Source: Lactuca virosa | Lineage: Eukaryota; Streptophyta; Magnoliopsida; Asterales; Asteraceae | Direction of reading: 5' to 3' | NCBI GenBank assembly: GCA_928212115.1 | Contig: CAKMRJ010005634.1 | Location: 181,550,047-181,614,046, forward strand | Length of the DNA stretch: 64,000 nt | Shown: one piece after another, positions 1 to 14,805 of the stretch | How positions within the stretch are numbered: the first letter of the stretch is position 1 | Layout: the number at the start of each line of letters is the position of its first letter | Notes under the pieces: generated by a model | What the model was told of the DNA's origin: nothing | What the model saw: the letters and a program-made list of their open reading frames with translations, nothing else | The model's database searches: none | Made by a program: the position numbers and the translations under genes

Positions 1-1147
1 AATAAGTTTTACAAAGTTATATTTTACTAGTTACCGGTAAATATCGTTAAAAATGGGCAAAAACTAGAAATTTGCTTTATCGTACTAAATGTTCTTATAC
101 TTGTGTTAGATGTGAATTTATATGATTTAATTGTTTAAAACATCTAGACATGTTAACTTATACGTATTTATATATATGATTATATAAATGGACTTAACAA
201 AACATTTATAATAAACTATAATTGGTATAGTTTATGGGTCATAAATACTACTTTATCATTTTGGACGAAACATATAATTATTTAAAGGTATAATTATTTT
301 TACACTATGTAACCACTATGGAAGGGTAATAATTTCACTTACAAAAAGGGGGTTTCATTACACTAGACGTAAATATGTTAATACAAGTTTGTGAGTCATA
401 GTCTTCACGTACCTACCAGAGTACCTACAAAAGTCCTGTATTATAACAGAAATCTCCTGTAAGAGAGTGTGATACTTGTGTATAAATCTATACGGGACTG
501 ACAACCCCGCACCTAAGTTGTTAGCTACAGCTAGACCGGCAGGTCTAGGGTGACAATTGTCTAACATTTCGACGCCTGAAGAACGTTGTAGCAGGCCAAC
601 TAGTCTTTAGCACAGTTATAATAACTCACATGGGGTATTAACAATACATTTGGTTTACGGGGTAACATACATTCAAATGGTTTTATATAATAATAAAACT
701 ACATGATACTATTTTCCAGTGCAACACTACTTACATTTTTGATCTTAGGGTTTAAGACTTACAACTCATTTTAAAGAAAATATTGGATTTTCTGAAAGCG
801 CACTCTATCATTTTACAAGGAAAAGTTACAGATTTTTCTCATACAAAACTCTTATGAACTCACCAACTTAATTGTTGACACTTTTTCAAAACTACTTGTA
901 TTATCAGGAAATCAGTAAACAAGTAATCTAAAGGTTTTGAGGATGGGGCGTCACGACGTCATGTTAATTACTTTTGTCATATGTATTTGGTATCGAATCA
1001 AACAATGTTTTCGATACAATGTAATCTTCTTAATTATAAATATGATGGTTATATGGATTTGATCACTATTATTCATTTTGTTATGATACTATACATGAAG
1101 TCATCCACTCTCAGACGTTTCCGCCATTCTCGTTTGGGGGTATGACA
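1..1147 (+). repeat. 3' part of a Gypsy (Tekay-like) LTR, cut by the window edge
   Basis: The segment aligns by eye with the second half of the LTR at 47048-49506: a shared block near 480-600 (GGGACTGACAACCCCGCACC and a GAAGAACGT motif) and a shared end near 1100-1147 (ACGTTTCCGCC, then TTTGGGGGTATGACA). The same end occurs inverted at 57711-57780. It ends in CA at 1147 and is not followed by a primer-binding site, so it is either a solo LTR or a 3' LTR whose body lies left of the window. No coding function is visible. Confidence 0.75.
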
Positions 1148-2453
1148 CTACAAGACCAATTTGCAACAAATTTCATTCTAAGGGATGAAATGGAAAATAC
1201 ATGGTGTCTGGGTGTTACAAGATGGCGGTAAGCTTTAAGATGTTGAAGAACATAGGGCTTCGTTTTTTGCAGATGGGTCACAAACCGGGTATGGATGAGA
1301 GAGAGAGAGAGAGAGGTGGACCCCTTTTTTTTTATTGTTTAAATAAATAAATAAGTATTAGATTTTAAAAAAAAATGAAAGAAAATAGAAGATAAATACC
1401 TCAAGGGTATTAAAGTCATTTCAGTTTACTGAGGGACCAAATCCGCAACGAAACTAGCTCAAAAGGACCACGAAGCCAAAAAAATCGAAATTTGGACTAA
1501 GCAAAAAATGCATGTCTCAAGGACTATTTTTGCAGTTTTGTCTTTTTTTTTTAATTACAAAACTGTATTTCAAATAATATCTTAATAAAAAGAACTAAAT
1601 ATCAATGTTTTACGATATATATAACAAATATAGGTAAATGAATAATTATAAATTGATGTATGCATGCATGCCGAATTAAAGTTGCCGGAGCCGTTGCTCC
1701 GGCCGACATACACCAACATAGAAGCTCATTCTGAATTCTGAAAGTTCTTATTTTTTTATATAACATACATTACACACTAAGTGCATGCATTTATTTTAGC
1801 AAATGCTTGAAAAATACTCATTCTCTAACCACGAAAACTATAATCATAAACTATTTTTTATTTAATATATTAACCTATTCACTTGAACTTCTTACGTAAA
1901 CATTAAGTTTTCAGTTAATGCTATATTTTGTTGATTATATATATTAATACTTCTTCTAGCCTAGAAAAGTCAAATATTCTTTAAATATTAAATACTTATT
2001 TTCTAGAAAAGTCATGAATAGCATAAAGATGGCAACGGGTAAGGTAAGAACACCATTGTGAATAAAGAAAATTCGGAGATGAGAATTTTATAAAGAAATT
2101 TTGAGGATAAAAATTACCCAAGACAGAATCTTGAAAGCAAAAAGGATTCAAAGCTTATTTCAAAAAAATGCTTTGAAGCCATTCAAAATGGACAATGTGC
2201 CTTTTGTAGTACAATGATGTCTATACATTTAAAGCTTTGAAAGAAAAAAAAAAAGTTGTTTTAAGTAGGGTTAATGTCATAAAAACTTTTAAGTTTTCAG
2301 ATTTTATTGGTTTTGTTTAAAGTTGAATTTTATGTCCGGTATTACCCTCATATTTTCCAAAAAAATTTTGGTTTTATCATTTTACCGATGATAATAGGTT
2401 TTCTAAGTTACCACTTACCATTATATTAACTTCGCAAAAAACCTTGAAGTTAT

Positions 2454-2492
<39 letters not shown>

Positions 2493-2877
2493 CCTTAAGT
2501 TTATAATTTTTTACGCTTTTACCGTAAATATTTTCTTTCATGCCTATTCATGCAGAAAAAAATCGTATTTATATACGAAAAAAATGTTAAATTAAATATT
2601 GTATTTACGTTCTTTTTTAACAAAAAAAGTATTACTATGCCTTTTAATTTTTTTTATGAAAAATAATTAATTTAGCATCATCTAAATAAATGTTTTAGCA
2701 AGTTCCTTCATCAAAATTGTCATTTCAAGCACATATATGTTGTTATGAAAATAAAAATAAAAACAGTAGAAATGATCATACATGTAGTTTAAACTTTATA
2801 ATAATAATAATATGTTATTGCTATTAATATTATTTTGATTGTTTTTGGCAAATTATTTTAATAATATATTTTCAATG

Positions 2878-2936
<59 letters not shown>

Positions 2937-2949
2937 AAAATAGATTAAA

Positions 2950-3145
2950 GGTGTGTTTGACACACAACGTTTGGGAGCTTTTTGTTCTAGTTTTTAAGAA
3001 AATGCTTGTAAAAAAGAAAAAAAAAAGTTTTGTCTGACGACAGGAGCGTTTAGTTTTTAGCATAAACAAAACGCTCCAAAATAAAACGTTGTCCGCTACC
3101 CGCTAACTGCTATCTGCTACCAGCTAGTTTTGCCGAGAATGCCAT
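2950..3145. mobile_element. Possible MITE (hAT-like) remnant
   Basis: The left end (GGTGTGTTTGACA) and the right end read on the other strand (TGGCATTCTCGGCAAAA) resemble each other, with AGCTAG/CTAGCTG-type short motifs inside. Such GGCATGTTTGGCAAAA ends occur in plant MITEs. I found no clear target duplication, so both class and borders are tentative. Confidence 0.3.
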
Positions 3146-4871
3146 AACTAATCAAAAAATAATATATCTTAATATTTTTATATGAATTGGCGGTAAAATA
3201 AGTTATTGTTAACGCATAAGGTAAGAGAATATATAAAACAATTTATTGCAAAAACTATGTATAATTTTATAAGTAGTTTGGAGTGATATTTAAAAAAAAA
3301 ATCATTTCTAATGGTAAAAAATATCATAGCAAAAGATTTATAATGAATTACCATTTAGAAGCTCTAAATTGGAAAAAGGGAATTGAAGAATGCTTATAAA
3401 AATACTAGAAAACACACAAGTTAAAGGATGAATACAGAGATGAAATGAATATAGGTCATTATACATAAGTCCTTCCACCAATACAATGAATCAAGTAAAT
3501 GAGTCACGCTATTAATTCCTTAAAATAATATTCTAGATATTTACACAAAAATATATCATTCTAAGAAAAGATATTTATAAGAATAGTTATTTGACCATTG
3601 TACTTTTCTGGTTCAACCTTTGATTATTCAAATGTCATAAATGACCCTTCGACTAAGTATTCAAGTAACACTCTTATAAAATGCACCTTATATCAATATT
3701 TATAAACTTCAGAACTTATTCCCAATATTAATATTTATCTTCCAAAAATAATATTTTTACAGAAAAGTCAATATGTTGATATACTACACATCATCATTGA
3801 TATCCAATTTGATAATTATTTCTTGAAAAGTTTGCAGTATTAAGATAATCATTCTATTTTTAGTATTAGCTCATTTTTTTTATAAAAAACAAATTACATT
3901 ATATTAATAATCAATATTGTTAATAAGGGAATGCAAGGTCGATTATATATAACCATACAAACCACAAACAAGTTAATAATACAAAATCATAAACATGTTC
4001 GAACCTGTTGTATTCTTATATTAGAGCATCTACAATGATGTTTACATATATTTGGAGCGTTTCAAAATTCAAACGATATCTTCCGATTATCAGAATATAA
4101 CCCTACATGACATGATATAATTCCTAAAAATTAAACCCTACATGTCTATTTGAATGAATATTATGAATATAATGTTCAAGGTATTATTATTAATCAAATA
4201 GACAAATACTGTTTGTTATTAAAGTATATGAAATTATACTTATTTTTCTTGGTGCTTTGGGGCCATTTGATTCGAAGTTAAATGGTGTGGTCTGCCACGT
4301 GGGCAACACTGGCCCTACAATGTCGCCCTTTTCCAACCAATAAAAAATCGAATTAAAGAATATTGAATATTTTAATCACATATATATAATTCATCCAAAT
4401 AATGCTTTACCCATGTAGTTAATGCCTAATAATTCACCTTAAAAATAAAAATAATCTCAACCGGCCATTGGCACATGATCAAATGCATGTAGGTCTCTTC
4501 CATCTTATTTTTAATTTAATTTTTTGTGTACTTTTTTTTAATTAAGAGTGAACGATATCGTTAATCTAATACAAAATTATTAAGTTTGGATCTTATATTG
4601 CGTATTTTTCATAAATTATTTATGTTACAAATAACTGAAAATAATCTCCAAAGACAAATAATTCAATTAGTTGACTCGTATAGAAAGTAATTTAAAGGTA
4701 AAAAGTAGAAAAATGACTATAATGCTAATTTCTAAGCGTTTTTTTTAAAAGCCAAAATTTTCAAAAATACAAAAAACAGTCGTGATTTTCGTAAGTGCCT
4801 ACTAAAATAATTTTTTTTTTGAACTTCAAACCTTTATAACTTTTTAATACAAACCTCGTTTCGGGTTGAAT

Positions 4872-5131
4872 ATTTTTCATTGTGTTCGTCTTTCCATATA
4901 CATATTACATTCAAAATTTGGATGTTGGAAAGTCATAATCTTTTAACTCCAAATAGACTACTCAACGAAAAAATATGAAAAAAGATAAAACTTTGATCCT
5001 TCATAAATTACGATACGAACTTGATTTGAAATGAATTATTTTTCATTTTGTTATTTGTAAAAAGGGTCATCTGTGAACATATTACACTCTCAAATTGGAT
5101 GCTGGGAAATCATATTTTTTTTATCTCCAAA
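4872..5131. repeat. Diverged direct repeat, spacing about 170 bp
   Basis: Two stretches share the order TTTTTCATT, ACATATTACA, AAATTGGATG or AAATTTGGATG, GGAAA-TCATA, CTCCAAA (about 4872-4960 and 5039-5131). They look like an old tandem duplication. No function is visible. Confidence 0.35.
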
Positions 5132-5517
5132 ATAAAATATTTAGTAAGGGTCAATGTAAATGACTGGGCAAAAGGTTTTGATGCGAAAGAAACTCTATTT
5201 TGTGGTTATATGATGAAGAAAATGAACAATCAATCCGCTTTGTAGTAAAAACTATTGTATTAAGATTATTTATATCGAATTATATGTTATATATAACATA
5301 TGTTTATGCAGCAAAATTGAATTATGATGGTGTTGTTCGTGATGTAGCCAATATTTTAATTTTTGTACATAATAGTTTCGGTTGATGTTGATTTTCTTGT
5401 TCCATAGAAAGAAAAGGAGAGGAAGGAAACAAGTTGGAGTATGTCATTAATCTACTCAAAGTCAAGCACAGTAGAGATTTGATAGAAGACATGGCACGAT
5501 GATTGTCCATGAATTAC

Positions 5518-5545
5518 ATATATATATAATTATATATTATATATA

Positions 5546-5599
<54 letters not shown>

Positions 5600-5600
5600 C
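5518..5600. repeat. (TA)n(GA)n microsatellite
   Basis: An interrupted TA run is followed by nine or so GA units ending at the left terminus of the MULE-like element. The same TA-then-GA order recurs at 7503-7607. Confidence 0.9.
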
Positions 5601-7755
<2,155 letters not shown>

Positions 7756-8793
7756 CTTTCTTGTTCGTATTCAGTTTCCGATTTCCTCAGATATTGAATA
7801 TCAATCCGATTATTTTTTCTTCATTTTCAATCAGAATTCGTTAATCTTTATCTCGTTTGAATCGGATATATCAGAATTCATTATCAAGATTCTTTCTTTA
7901 TATAATTCGTTAGCAATTACACGTATTCGTTCAATTTGCATCGTTTTATGCATTTATCGTGGAGTTTCATATTTATATTACAATCGTTTCATCGGATATT
8001 TGCTGTGAAGTTTGAGATGTTTGTTGTAATTTCATTATCTGATTGGAGCTGATTTAATTTTTAAGCAAATCGTTTTTACGTTCTGAAGTGAGACAAATTC
8101 GAAATTGATTAGGTTTTCATATGATCTTTATTGCAATTGCATCATCTGATCGTAGCTGATTTAACTTTCAAGCAGATCGTTTATACGCTCTGAAGTGAGA
8201 CAGATTCGAAATTGATCAGTTTTTTATATTTACGATTTTTTTTTGTGTTTTTTTTGTTTAAATTTTGTTGTCGTTCAGTTTCTATTTTATTTTATCATGA
8301 TTTTCATCGATATTAAGATTGTTTTTGTTGTTTATTACAATTCAATTGGTCTATTATGTCAAATTCGAGTATTATTGATGGTGATTTGTATTATTCCATG
8401 TATGAGAGAAGAAGGTGTTGAGAACTCATTTATTGAAGATATCACTAATTGAATTCTTATGTTATTTTAATTTTGGTGATGACCATGTATTTACATATGA
8501 AGTTGTAAATCTAAATAAATTATTCTCTTATTCATATATGAATAAATGTGTGATAATTGTAATTTCGGATTTATTATTATTTTTGTTTTATTCATATATG
8601 AATAAGTACTGTTTTTATTTTATATTTTTTGAATCATATTAATTTCATGTATTCATATATGATTGTTTTATTCATGCATTAATAAACATTATCTTTTGGT
8701 ATATTCATATGTGAATAAATATTGCCTTTGTGTTTATTATTGATTATACTGAAGTCTCACTAGATTGATTTAGATTTTATAATTTTTTATCAG

Positions 8794-9587
8794 GTGAATC
8801 TTCAAGTTCAGTAGATGATTGTAGTAATGTAATTGGAGAACAGGTCTATAAGCTAGATGTACCTGTTTAATTTATTCCATTTGAAGGTTTAATCTTCAAA
8901 TCATTAAAGTTGGTCATTAAAATGTATTATGAGTATGCTGAAATTGGTGGTTTTGATGTGAGACTGAGCACACATACAATGTTTGATAACAAGATTATAA
9001 AGAAGAAACATGTTACATGTAATCGTGGTGACAAATAGAAAAAGAAATCTTGTAACACACTGGGTACAAGTGGTGTTAGGAGGAAACGAAATTCAAATTC
9101 AAGAATTATTGGTTGCCAAGAAAAAATTATATTTGAATCTGTGTATGGAACTCCACATTATAAAGTTTTTCAGTTTGAAGAACTTCACAACCATCCACTT
9201 GAGAAGAGAAGTGATTTAAAAAAAGCGAGACAAATGTCATATTCAGAAAAAGAGTTTATAGTGAGTGATTTCACATCAAAAATAGGCCCAACTATGGCTC
9301 ATAAGTTGAGGACAAGTCTGAGAGGTGGGTATGAGTTTGTAAGCCCAAAGTAGTTGACTATAAAAATTTAAGGAGAGATATCAACAGGGTTATAGGTTAT
9401 AAAGATGTGTAGTTGATAGTAAACACACAATGAATGACTGTCAAGCTCACTATCCAAATTACTCATTTGAGTTTAATTGTCAAGATTATGTTTTGGACTC
9501 TATGTTTTGGGCTGATGAAATGGAGAAGACATATTATGCTGAATTTGGTGATGTTATCTCATTTGATGCGACTTTCCGAACAAACAA
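8794..9587 (+). pseudogene. FAR1/MULE transposase, exon with FAR1 DNA-binding domain (decayed)
   Basis: The transposase would bind terminal repeats in the nucleus and cut the element out. An acceptor (TTTTTATCAG) precedes 8794. Translation gives a FAR1-type region (FIPFEG, then KMYYEYAEIGGFDVR, then CNRGDK), a linker with FEELHNHPLEKRSD, and the start of the transposase core (LDSMFWADEM, GDVISFDATFRTNK), whose FDAT aspartate is the usual first catalytic residue. The exon ends at a good donor (GTAAGT at 9588) and joins in phase with the exon at 9835. In-frame stops occur after LDVPV, after CNRGDK, after VSPK and near 9411, and a frameshift is needed near 9440. The true start exon was not found. 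Confidence 0.75.
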
Positions 9588-9700
9588 GTAAGTTATTCTA
9601 TATTGTTTTTTATAACTTATTCACATATGAATATTTTAACTTTATGTTTAATGTTCAGTTTAAAATATTGAAATTATTTTAATACAATTATATACTCATG

Positions 9701-9746
<46 letters not shown>

Positions 9747-9834
9747 TGTAACTTTATTCATACATTAATATTTTTATATTCACTTGTAAATACATCAAAA
9801 ATTGACTTTAATGAACATTTTTTTTGTGTTATAG

Positions 9835-10094
9835 ATATCAAATGGTTTTTGTTCCATTTACTACTATTGACCATCATAAAAAATCAGTTACTGTTAGAGC
9901 GGGGTTGCTAAACAATGAAAGCATTGAGTCTTACTCTTGGTTGCTTAATGCGTTTTTTAAAACTCATGGGAAAGAACCAACACTAGTTTTAACCGATCAA
10001 GATGTGACAATAAAACAAGTTATTGAGAATGTGTTTCCTAATTCAAAGCACCGATTATGTATGTGGCATATAATGAAGAAGTTGAACAATAATG
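9835..10094 (+). pseudogene. FAR1/MULE transposase, catalytic-core exon
   Basis: After an acceptor (GTTATAG) the frame is open and reads YQMVFVPFTTIDHH, ESYSWLLNAFF, LVLTDQD and KHRLCMWHIMKKLNN. This is the MULE transposase domain: the second catalytic aspartate lies in LTDQD, and the C-x2-H segment (LCMWHI) is typical of the family. The normal continuation (ISDDLF) lies 29 kb away at 39473, because the Gypsy nest entered the following intron. A canonical GT donor just after KKLNN is not obvious, which suggests decay at that splice site. Confidence 0.85.
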
Positions 10095-10202
10095 CTTTTT
10101 TAATATATTTCAAATATGTTACATAGTATTAGTTATTCATAGATGAATATAGTAATTTTTCAAATATTAGTATATTCATTTGTGAATATTTATTATTATT
10201 TT

Positions 10203-11607
10203 TGTAACATACACGTTCAATTATCGTGTTATGTAATTTTAAAAGTGAATAATATAAAGAAATATTATGTAATTTGAGCGTTGATTTCTAACATATAGTT
10301 TTTACTAGAAATGAAGTAAAACTATGTTTAGAATCGCTCGGAAAATATTGGAAGTCTTATGAGATTTCAATCAAAAGTCAAATATTGAAATTTAACGAAA
10401 ATATAAAATTTGAAATAAGTAAAATTTTATTATTGAAAGTTGTAAAGAATCTCGTTAGAAACGTTTAGACGAAAACCTGATCGAAATCCGAGTTATAACG
10501 AAGAAGTTATGAACCCTTGAAGTTTCGCGACAGAACCGGCACGACGCCGTATGACGTAAAAAGTGAGTTTTCGATAAATTACTTTTTAGCTTTAGTAATC
10601 TAAACGAAAGTCGTAGTATTCATTAAACCGAGAATTTTCATAGAAAGAACGTCCAAATCTGACTTCGTATGAGGAAGTTATGATTTTTCTAAGTTTCGGA
10701 ATAGCAGTAGACAGATAAAAACTCGAAATAAAGATCGAGTGATTTTTAGCCGACACAACCTAAACGAGAATCGAAGATCTCGTCGATTGTAGTTCAATGG
10801 TAAAAATACAAAAGAAAACGGACGTCAGATGAATAAGTTATGAATTTTTAACGGACTTTTCCTGTCCCGGCCCGTTAAAAATATAATATTAAAAATAAAA
10901 TCAAAATTAGCCGACGGAGTCTAAACGAAAATTGTAGAGCATAATCTTACCTACGCGTGGATATAAAGAACGTCAAAAACGGAGCTCGTACTCAAAAGAT
11001 ATGAATTTTCGAAGTTTTTAATAAAAATAAATGAAAATTCGAAGCCTTATCCGAAGGGTACGCCCAGCGTACTTAGTTTCGTACGCCCAACATACTTCGC
11101 ACTTGCAGGGCCTCGGATCAGCGACGTCACCGGTCTTCGCTCGGATGCCACGTATCTCGTACATTAGACACGTCCGAAGACACTAAGCCTTTATGCCCCG
11201 CGTACGAGGGGTACGCTCAGCGTACAGAGCCGCCTCGCAGTACGCCCAGCGTACCGAGGACTACGCCCAGCGTAGTCAGCAGCTTCGCACCCTATAAATA
11301 GAGACCGAGGGTCTCCGGATTTATGTTACATTTTCTTATATCTTTCACCCTCTTTCACCCTTTTTGCCCACTTTTAACCCCCAAAAGCCCCAGTATCATT
11401 CCCGACACCCGAAGCAAGCCCCGATGCTCCGAAGTTTCCCGAGAAAATCATATTTACAAGCCGAAACTCTGCCCGTGTAAGGCCGGTTTTCAACTAAAAT
11501 CTCCGGTTTCGTCACAGAAAGTCATATTTAGAGTCATAGTGCTGCCCAAATTATCATTTAATCCTCGGTTATTTCACGGTGAGTTCAATATATAGGAACA
11601 ATTGTAT
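10203..11607 (+). repeat. Element A, 5' LTR, first part
   Basis: Matches 37222-38606 of the 3' LTR nearly base for base. Contains repeated GTACGCCCAGCGTAC-type palindromes (11058-11275) and a TATA box (TATAAATA at 11293). It is interrupted at 11607 by element B and resumes at 20882. Confidence 0.92.
11058..11300 (+). promoter_or_regulatory. Palindrome cluster and TATA box of LTR A
   Basis: At least five copies of imperfect palindromes of the form TACGCYCARCGTA occur at about 11058, 11081, 11211, 11241 and 11262, just upstream of CCTATAAATAGAG. The 3' LTR has one copy fewer: 21 bases are missing between two copies (compare 11241-11275 with 38260-38276). The TATA call is firm; a regulatory role for the palindromes is inference. 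Confidence 0.6.
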
Positions 11608-11894
11608 TGTAACACCCACAAAATTCGAGCCAATTTAAAACTTTTTAAATCATTTGAAACCATTCAATTATTACAATTTGTTTTCAAAATAGTTTATACA
11701 TCAGAGTTCCCAGAAATCATAATCATTAATCGAGGAAGTGTACGGTCACGCTTTCGCCTACCCGCGGCCATACGCTGAACCTGAAACAATAAACTGAAAC
11801 TGTAAGCACGAAAGCTTAGTGAGTTACCCCCAAAATACCAACCTCATATAACCATAATCATATCATATCAACAAATACAAAACAGTCATGCATC

Positions 11895-12150
11895 TCGAGT
11901 CTACAGCGTGACTGGTCCGCCCGCACCGGGCCTTCAGTCCACCTGGTCCACTCTCTGAGTCTACAGTATGACTGGACCGCCCGCACCGGGCCTTCAGTCT
12001 ATCTGGCCCACTCTCCGAGCCTCGGCACGTCTGGACCGCCCTCTCGGGGCCTTCAGCCTATCCGGACCGCTCGCCGGGCCTTCGACCTGACTATGTGCCC
12101 TCCCGGGTCTGCAGTCTATCCGGTCCGCCCTGGGTATGTTGGCCTACAGC
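11895..12150. repeat. GC-rich tandem repeat in LTR B, period about 60 bp
   Basis: GAGTCTACAGYRTGACTGG recurs 60 bp apart, each followed by CCGCCCGCACCGGGCCTTCAG, and then decays into 30-bp half units. Copies lie in the other B LTRs (19130-19380 and 30730-30975). A related array sits in the internal region at about 15960-16130. Confidence 0.8.
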
Positions 12151-12721
12151 ACAAAGCAGGACCCGCCTCAACCCAACCCCCATACCAACAACACGTGCAC
12201 ATAAACAGATAATCACATAACAGTCCATAAATAACAAAACCGATCTAACAGATCATATAGCATAGCAACATCCTAACCAGAATACCGACCTAACCGGTCA
12301 CTAACATAGCATCATCCCATATACCAAGATACCGACCTAACCAGGACACTAACATAGCATCATCCTATGTACCAGGATACCAACCTAACCAGGTCACTAA
12401 CATATTGCCGTCCTAACTACCAGGACGCAGATCTAACAGATCAAAAGCATATCAAACAAATACCAGTACACAATCCGAGAAAGGGCCGGCCTTGGTGCCT
12501 TAGACCCTGTTGATAAAGTGAGGATAACTCACCTCGGAATGTCGAACCGTAGAGATAAGATCAAACCCCCGAGTCACAGTCCCGAACTCCACCACCTATA
12601 ACTACCATAGGACCAAATTCATAAATTCCCGAATTACCAAAATACCCTCAGGAGACAAACTGGTCAATTCTTGGTCAAAGTCCAAGTCAACTGTCAAGGT
12701 CAACAGTCCATGTTGACCTCA

Positions 12722-12910
12722 ACTCGTCGAGTACTCTCAGCTACTCGCCGAGTTCCTTGCATAACTTGCCAACTCGCCGAGTCACTCGCCTGACACGCCG
12801 AGCCCAAGGCAATCTTCATCGGACTCGCCGAGTCATTTATCCGACTCACCGAGCCCACGACCATCTTCATCGGACTCGCCGAGTCAACCATGCCACTCGC
12901 CGAGTCCCTT
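12722..12910. repeat. ACTCGNCGAGT palindrome cluster of LTR B
   Basis: About eight copies or near copies of the 11-bp palindrome in under 200 bp (ACTCGTCGAGT, ACTCGCCGAGT, ACTCACCGAGC). A second cluster is at 13490-13590. Open frames across this block are by-products of the repeat. Confidence 0.85.
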
Positions 12911-13649
12911 CAGACCTTCTTCCATACAGATGCTTTGTAAGTCATGCAAAGGCTCCATATTGTAGATCCAACTTTCCCAGGCATGCTTATCACGTAAAGT
13001 TGCAAACTTTACGTGCATGCAAAACTTTAGAGCCTTAAAATGACAAAACTAAGATTTCAATGAAGTCTAAAACTTGAGGGGAGGTCCATACTTGTCAAAG
13101 CTGGCAACTTTATGGCCCTAGAGACCGAGAGAGTCCAGATCTGAAGTTGCAAACTTCAGATCTTAGCTCAATCACAAGAATAGCTTCCTAAAAACCATCC
13201 AAAAGAGATCTAGGAAGAAATGAGCCTTAGAACAGCTTGATACCTTCAAGTGAGTACCCACTGAAGTAGTTCTCTGATTCCCCACGAGTCCTTTGCTTCA
13301 ATCTACTTGTTTTCCTCAAGCTCTTCTCCCCAAAATCCTTCTTCAAGCTTAAATACACACCAATGAAGCATACACACACGAATTAGGGTTTTGGATCGTC
13401 AAGAGGCTGTAAAGGGGAGGCTGGGGAGGCCAATGATCCTTTAAATAGGGTGCAAAACCCCGGAATTAGGGTTTTTCCTCCACCAGCTCCTACTCGTCGA
13501 GTCCCTTTTTGGACTCGGCGGGTAGGTCACTTAAACGTGTGGCCAACCCGCTGCTACTCGGCGAGTCGGGCAACCAACTCGTCGAGTAGACCTCGAAATC
13601 ATGAGAATTTATAACCTTAAATTGATACTCGGGAAATCGGGGTGTTACA

Positions 13650-13664
13650 ATTCTCCCCCACTTG
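13650..13664 (-). other. Polypurine tract of element B
   Basis: Minus strand reads CAAGTGGGGGAGAAT directly before the LTR start (TGTAACACCCCG). A purine-rich tract at this place primes plus-strand DNA synthesis in LTR elements. Confidence 0.85.
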
Positions 13665-13699
13665 AACTAGACTTCGTCCTCGAAGTCTGCTGCGGTGAA

Positions 13700-13925
13700 C
13701 AACCTTGGATAGTGCTCCCACATCTATGCCTCCGGCTCCCACGTCCACTAGGACCCTCTATGGTGCTCCCACTATACCTGTACCAAAGGTACCTCCTTGT
13801 TCCGCAGAATCCTTCACCCTTCTTTCCAGTATGGCCACAGGCCTCTCAACAGAATCCAGGCGCTCGCCGACCTGAATGTCATCCAACGACACTATCGCCT
13901 CCTGATCCATGATACACTTTCACAA
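13700..13925 (-). pseudogene. Remnant of element B pol C-terminus (integrase/chromodomain tail)
   Basis: The minus strand reads SLDDIQVGERLDSVERPVAI, then LERRVKDS, and in a shifted frame fragments like a chromodomain end (VPLVQV-type, then G-P-S-G-R). The block LDDIQVDERLNYVERPVAIL is typical of the end of plant Gypsy chromovirus polyproteins. The fragment is frameshifted and lacks everything upstream (protease, RT, RNase H, integrase core). The tandem duplication breakpoint falls inside it, at 13875-13879. Confidence 0.65.
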
Positions 13926-14045
13926 CTGCGAACTGTGAAAGGTGATGTAAATCCCAAACGAACCTTTCCATAAGGTCTATCCTTCCTGCCATTTTGCCAT
14001 CTTGTCAAAATCCTGATGATCCAAAGTATCGGGAACCCATCTTTC

Positions 14046-14800
14046 TGTTGGATTAATGTCTAAGTCCATAACTATATTTGGTATGTACTTGACCCGACCC
14101 GGCATGGTCCATTTGGGTTGCACTTCACCGGCACAATTTATATGGATAGTCTTTTGAGAATAGTATATTTATGATTTATATTAATATATTATAAGTTCTA
14201 ATATATTAATATGGAATCATATTATTTAATTAGTATTGATCAAGAATTAATTTAGAATTAATTAAGTGATCAAAAAGAACTAATTAAATATGGACTCTTA
14301 TATATATGGAATGGGCCAAGTTCATTTAGGTTGGGCTAAGCTTTCATGGATGGTCCATGGAGCTTTAACCCATGGATCCTATGTAAATGAAAGGTCATGT
14401 GTATTAGGGTTTACATGGATGTAACCCTAATCCTCCATAATATATAAAGGGGTCCTTGGCTCACAAAATTGGCACAAGTGTGTGAAAATAAGAGTGGGCC
14501 GATTTTAGTGTGCATACATATTCTCTCAAGTTCTTCCAAGGTGTTTTTGGTGATTTGTGATTCCATTTGAGGCTTCCACACTATTGGGGCTAAGCTCTTA
14601 AAGCTTGAAGACATCAAGTTACATAAAAAAAAGGTAAGTATTCTATCTATTTTATTACCCAAGTATATGATATTTGTATGCTAGTATAGGGTAATATCTT
14701 GGAAACTTCATATTTGCATGTATAATAGAGAAAACATAGATCCAAGGTATTTAGGGTTGTATGTGCAAGATAGGATGTTGTAGTATACTAAAACCCAACA
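14046..14800 (+). repeat. Solo Copia-type LTR inside element B, with CTTTC target duplication
   Basis: Starts TGTTGGATTAATG and ends AAACCCAACA; flanked by CTTTC at 14041-14045 and 14801-14805. It contains AATATATAAAGGGG near 14438 as a TATA box. TGTTGG...CCAACA ends are usual for plant Copia (SIRE/Maximus-like) LTRs. No internal region remains, so it is a product of LTR-LTR recombination. Orientation is by the TATA box. Confidence 0.9.
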
Positions 14801-14805
14801 CTTTC

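Larger units (their letters stand above)
1148..5517. other. AT-rich intergenic DNA without a recognisable gene
   Basis: No reading frame here resembles a known protein. It holds simple repeats: a GA run near 1299-1315, a run of about 34 T near 2457-2490, and (TA)n followed by (TAA)n at 2881-2938. A stretch near 1424-1540 (GAGGGACCAAATCCGC, later TCAAGGACTATTTTTGCAG) resembles a dispersed plant repeat whose class I cannot name. Confidence 0.6.
11608..13649 (-). repeat. Element B, 3' LTR
   Basis: About 2042 bp, TG at one end and CA at the other. It carries three repeat structures: GC-rich units of about 60 bp near 11895-12150, units of about 55 bp near 12270-12420 (CCGACCTAACC, CACTAACATAGCATCATCC), and ACTCGNCGAGT palindromes at 12722-12910 and 13490-13590. 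A TATA-like TATTTAAAG lies at about 13441 on the minus strand between the two palindrome clusters. Confidence 0.92.

Noticed and set aside
2872..3069. Minus-strand 65-residue frame
   Set aside because: Half of it is translation of a TA/TAA microsatellite; no gene signal.
11323..11595. Plus-strand 90-residue frame in LTR A (also 38363-38593)
   Set aside because: It starts just after the TATA box, but the two LTR copies differ by frame-changing indels and there is no recognisable domain; transcribed LTR leader is more likely.
12700..13038. Overlapping frames on both strands across the ACTCGNCGAGT block (also near 19988-20250 and 31534-31872)
   Set aside because: Low-complexity translation of palindromes inside LTR B; no protein similarity recognised.
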